A stretch of DNA of 64,000 bases from positions 25,683 through 89,682 of the forward strand of contig NZ_JHWH01000009.1 in assembly GCF_000622145.1 (NCBI RefSeq), written 5' to 3'. Source of the stretch: Paracoccus yeei ATCC BAA-599 (GTDB lineage: Bacteria; Pseudomonadota; Alphaproteobacteria; Rhodobacterales; Rhodobacteraceae). Each line of letters begins with the position of its first letter. Position 1 is the stretch's first letter. The notes beneath the pieces are model-generated. The model did not search any database, was not told the origin of the DNA, and saw only the letters and a list, made by a program, of their open reading frames with translations. The translations under genes and the position numbers were made by a program. Of the stretch, positions 62,661 to 64,000 are shown piece after piece.

Positions 62661-63925
62661 ACGATCCCGCCGCCGCCCGCCGCCGATTTCGGCCGACTCG
62701 CTGCGACCCGCGCGCGGTAACCGCTGGCGCGGAAGGCCGCCACCGGCTCGACGGCCGCACCCTTGCGCAGCCGCGCCATCTGCAGGATCGGCTCGACATC
62801 GGTGCGGAACGCCGCACGCAGGGTCGCTGCCGCCATCAGCGCGTCGTTGTCCTGCCGGTATCCGTCCAGCGCCCTACGGTCGACCAGCGATGCCTGGACA
62901 TAGGCGCGCTGGATTTCCACCGCGCTGACGATCAGGCTTTCGATGGGGTCGGTGACATTGTGGCTTTGGTCGATCATATGCGCCAGGTCCAGGCTGGGCG
63001 TATCCTCAAGCTCGACCAGCTCGTTCCAGACCAGGAACAGACGGAACGGGTCGATGGTGCCGCTGTCCAGGTCGTCGTCGCCGTATTTGCTGTCGTTGAA
63101 GTGGAAACCGCCCAGCTTGCCCGCACGGATCAGGCGCGAGACGATCATCTCGATGTTCACGTTGGGCGCGTGATGGCCCAGGTCCACCAGGCATTGCGCC
63201 TTGGGGCCCAGCTCCTGCGCGGTCATCAGGCTGGTGCCCCAGTCCTGCACCACCGTCGAATAGAACGCCGGTTCATAGATCTTGTGTTCGGAAAAGATCC
63301 GCCAGTCCTCGGGCAGGCCGGCATAGACCTGCTTCATCGCGTCCAGATACCGCTCGAACTGGCGCGAGAGGCTGGTCTGGCCGGGAAAGTTCGAGCCATC
63401 CCCGATCCAGACCGTCAGTGCGCGCGAGCCGATGGCGCGGCCGATCTCGATGCATTCCAGGTTGTGCTCGACCGCCTGCGCCCGCACCGCCGCGTCGGTG
63501 TGGGACAGCGAGCCGAACTTGTAGCTGAGCCGCTGTCCCGCCTGGTCCTGGAAGGTGTTCGAGTTCATGGCGTCGAACCCCAGCCCGACCGCCTCGGCCT
63601 TTTCGCGCAACAGCGCCGGGTCTTCCTTGTCCCAGGGAATGTGCAGGCTGACGCGCGGCGTGGCCCCGGTCAGGGCATGGATCACGCCGCAATCGTCCAG
63701 CTTGTCCATGATGCCGCGCGGCTCGCCCTCGCCCGGGAAGCGGGCAAAGCGGGTGCCGCCGGTGCCGGTGCCCCAGCTGGGCACCGCGACGCCGAAACCC
63801 ATGGCGCGGTCGGTCAGCGCCTCGATATCGACGCCGCGCCGGGCCAGCTTTGCGCCAAGCGCGTCATAGTCGGCGCGCAGGTCGGCTTCGCGCGCGGCAT
63901 TGTCCTGTTCGATCACATCCTTCAT
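62657..63925 (-). CDS. rhaI: L-rhamnose isomerase (Pseudomonas stutzeri type)
   Basis: A 422-residue TIM-barrel isomerase converting L-rhamnose to L-rhamnulose. Matches include FGVAVPSWGTGTGGTRFARF, RVSLHIPWDK, WIGDGSNFPGQ, SEHKIYEPAFYSTVVQDWG, CLVDLGHHAPNVNIEMI and FHFNDSKYGDDDLDSG, which carry the metal-binding Glu, Asp and His residues of this type. Related enzymes also act on D-allose. The rhaD gene end lies 5 nt upstream, so the two are one operon. Confidence 0.9.
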   Translation of the reverse strand: MKDVIEQDNAAREADLRADYDALGAKLARRGVDIEALTDRAMGFGVAVPSWGTGTGGTRFARFPGEGEPRGIMDKLDDCGVIHALTGATPRVSLHIPWDKEDPALLREKAEAVGLGFDAMNSNTFQDQAGQRLSYKFGSLSHTDAAVRAQAVEHNLECIEIGRAIGSRALTVWIGDGSNFPGQTSLSRQFERYLDAMKQVYAGLPEDWRIFSEHKIYEPAFYSTVVQDWGTSLMTAQELGPKAQCLVDLGHHAPNVNIEMIVSRLIRAGKLGGFHFNDSKYGDDDLDSGTIDPFRLFLVWNELVELEDTPSLDLAHMIDQSHNVTDPIESLIVSAVEIQRAYVQASLVDRRALDGYRQDNDALMAAATLRAAFRTDVEPILQMARLRKGAAVEPVAAFRASGYRARVAASRPKSAAGGGGIV

Positions 63926-63930
63926 GGCGC

Positions 63931-64000
63931 TTACCGGGTAAAGGACTGGACGTTGCCCGCGTCCACGTTCAGGATGTTTCCGGTCGACTTGGCCGACAGA
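63931..64000 (-). CDS. rhaD: Bifunctional rhamnulose-1-phosphate aldolase/dehydrogenase RhaD, C-terminal end
   Basis: Only the last 22 codons are in the window (SAKSTGNILNVDAGNVQSFT). This end is typical of the alphaproteobacterial RhaD fusion, whose C-terminal half is an SDR. Stop at 63931-63933. The rest lies beyond the right edge. Confidence 0.7.
   Translation of the reverse strand, partial: LSAKSTGNILNVDAGNVQSFTR

Overview
The window is high-GC DNA with alphaproteobacterial, Rhodobacteraceae/Paracoccus-like character. This rests on codon use, dense ATGA-coupled operons, a betaine/carnitine gene set, and GGAAC-N16/17-CGTT promoters of the EcfG type. A Rep_3-type initiator, divergent parAB genes and an iteron array at 49.9-53.7 kb show that the DNA belongs to an extrachromosomal replicon (plasmid or chromid). 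Assignment to a genus is inference from the proteins, not a search.

Layout. 0-0.8 kb: end of an IS256-type element inserted in an IS30 transposase gene. 0.9-7.3 kb: two large multi-PAS hybrid histidine kinases. 7.4-14.1 kb: a six-gene, mostly translationally coupled minus-strand operon (CDP-alcohol phosphatidyltransferase, sulfatase-fold membrane enzyme, THI5-like binding protein, ATPase, fused double permease, glycosyltransferase). 14.2-17.7 kb: cytochrome b561, PQQ-type sugar dehydrogenase, IS110 recombinase, DUF2231 protein. 18-19.6 kb: a secreted RTX protein. 19.6-20.7 kb: a gene-poor kilobase with a perfect 21-bp-arm hairpin. 20.7-32.8 kb: many small or stress-type genes (DUF983, DUF3140, DUF2243, LLM flavoenzyme, Ku-LigD and a second Ku, an acidic exported protein). 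Several of these have EcfG-like promoters, so this stretch reads as a general-stress and DNA-repair island. It also holds a prephenate dehydrogenase behind a possible leaderless tyrosine leader peptide, and a TetR/EamA pair with a clear operator.

33.9-44.4 kb: a four-gene operon led by a 2384-residue multicopper oxidase of the giant MnxG/McoA/MofA kind. It is followed by a secreted propeller-like protein, a SCO1/SenC copper chaperone and a c-type cytochrome. It looks like a periplasmic metal-oxidising electron-transfer system, possibly for Mn(II). 44.5-49.9 kb: a carnitine-to-glycine-betaine module (binding protein, fused L-carnitine dehydrogenase/thioesterase, BKACE) with GlxA-type regulators at both ends and matching 21-bp-spaced operators.

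49.9-53.7 kb: replication and partition. parB and rep both end inside near-identical ATTGCCA-N2-TGGCAAT palindromes (candidate parS), and the parA-rep gap holds about 22-bp-spaced iterons. 53.8-64 kb: a polyol module (two SDR dehydrogenases; ABC transporter, xylitol-type dehydrogenase, HAD phosphatase; SorC regulator) with the same 26-bp operator at two places 8 kb apart. It is followed by L-rhamnose isomerase and the end of rhaD.
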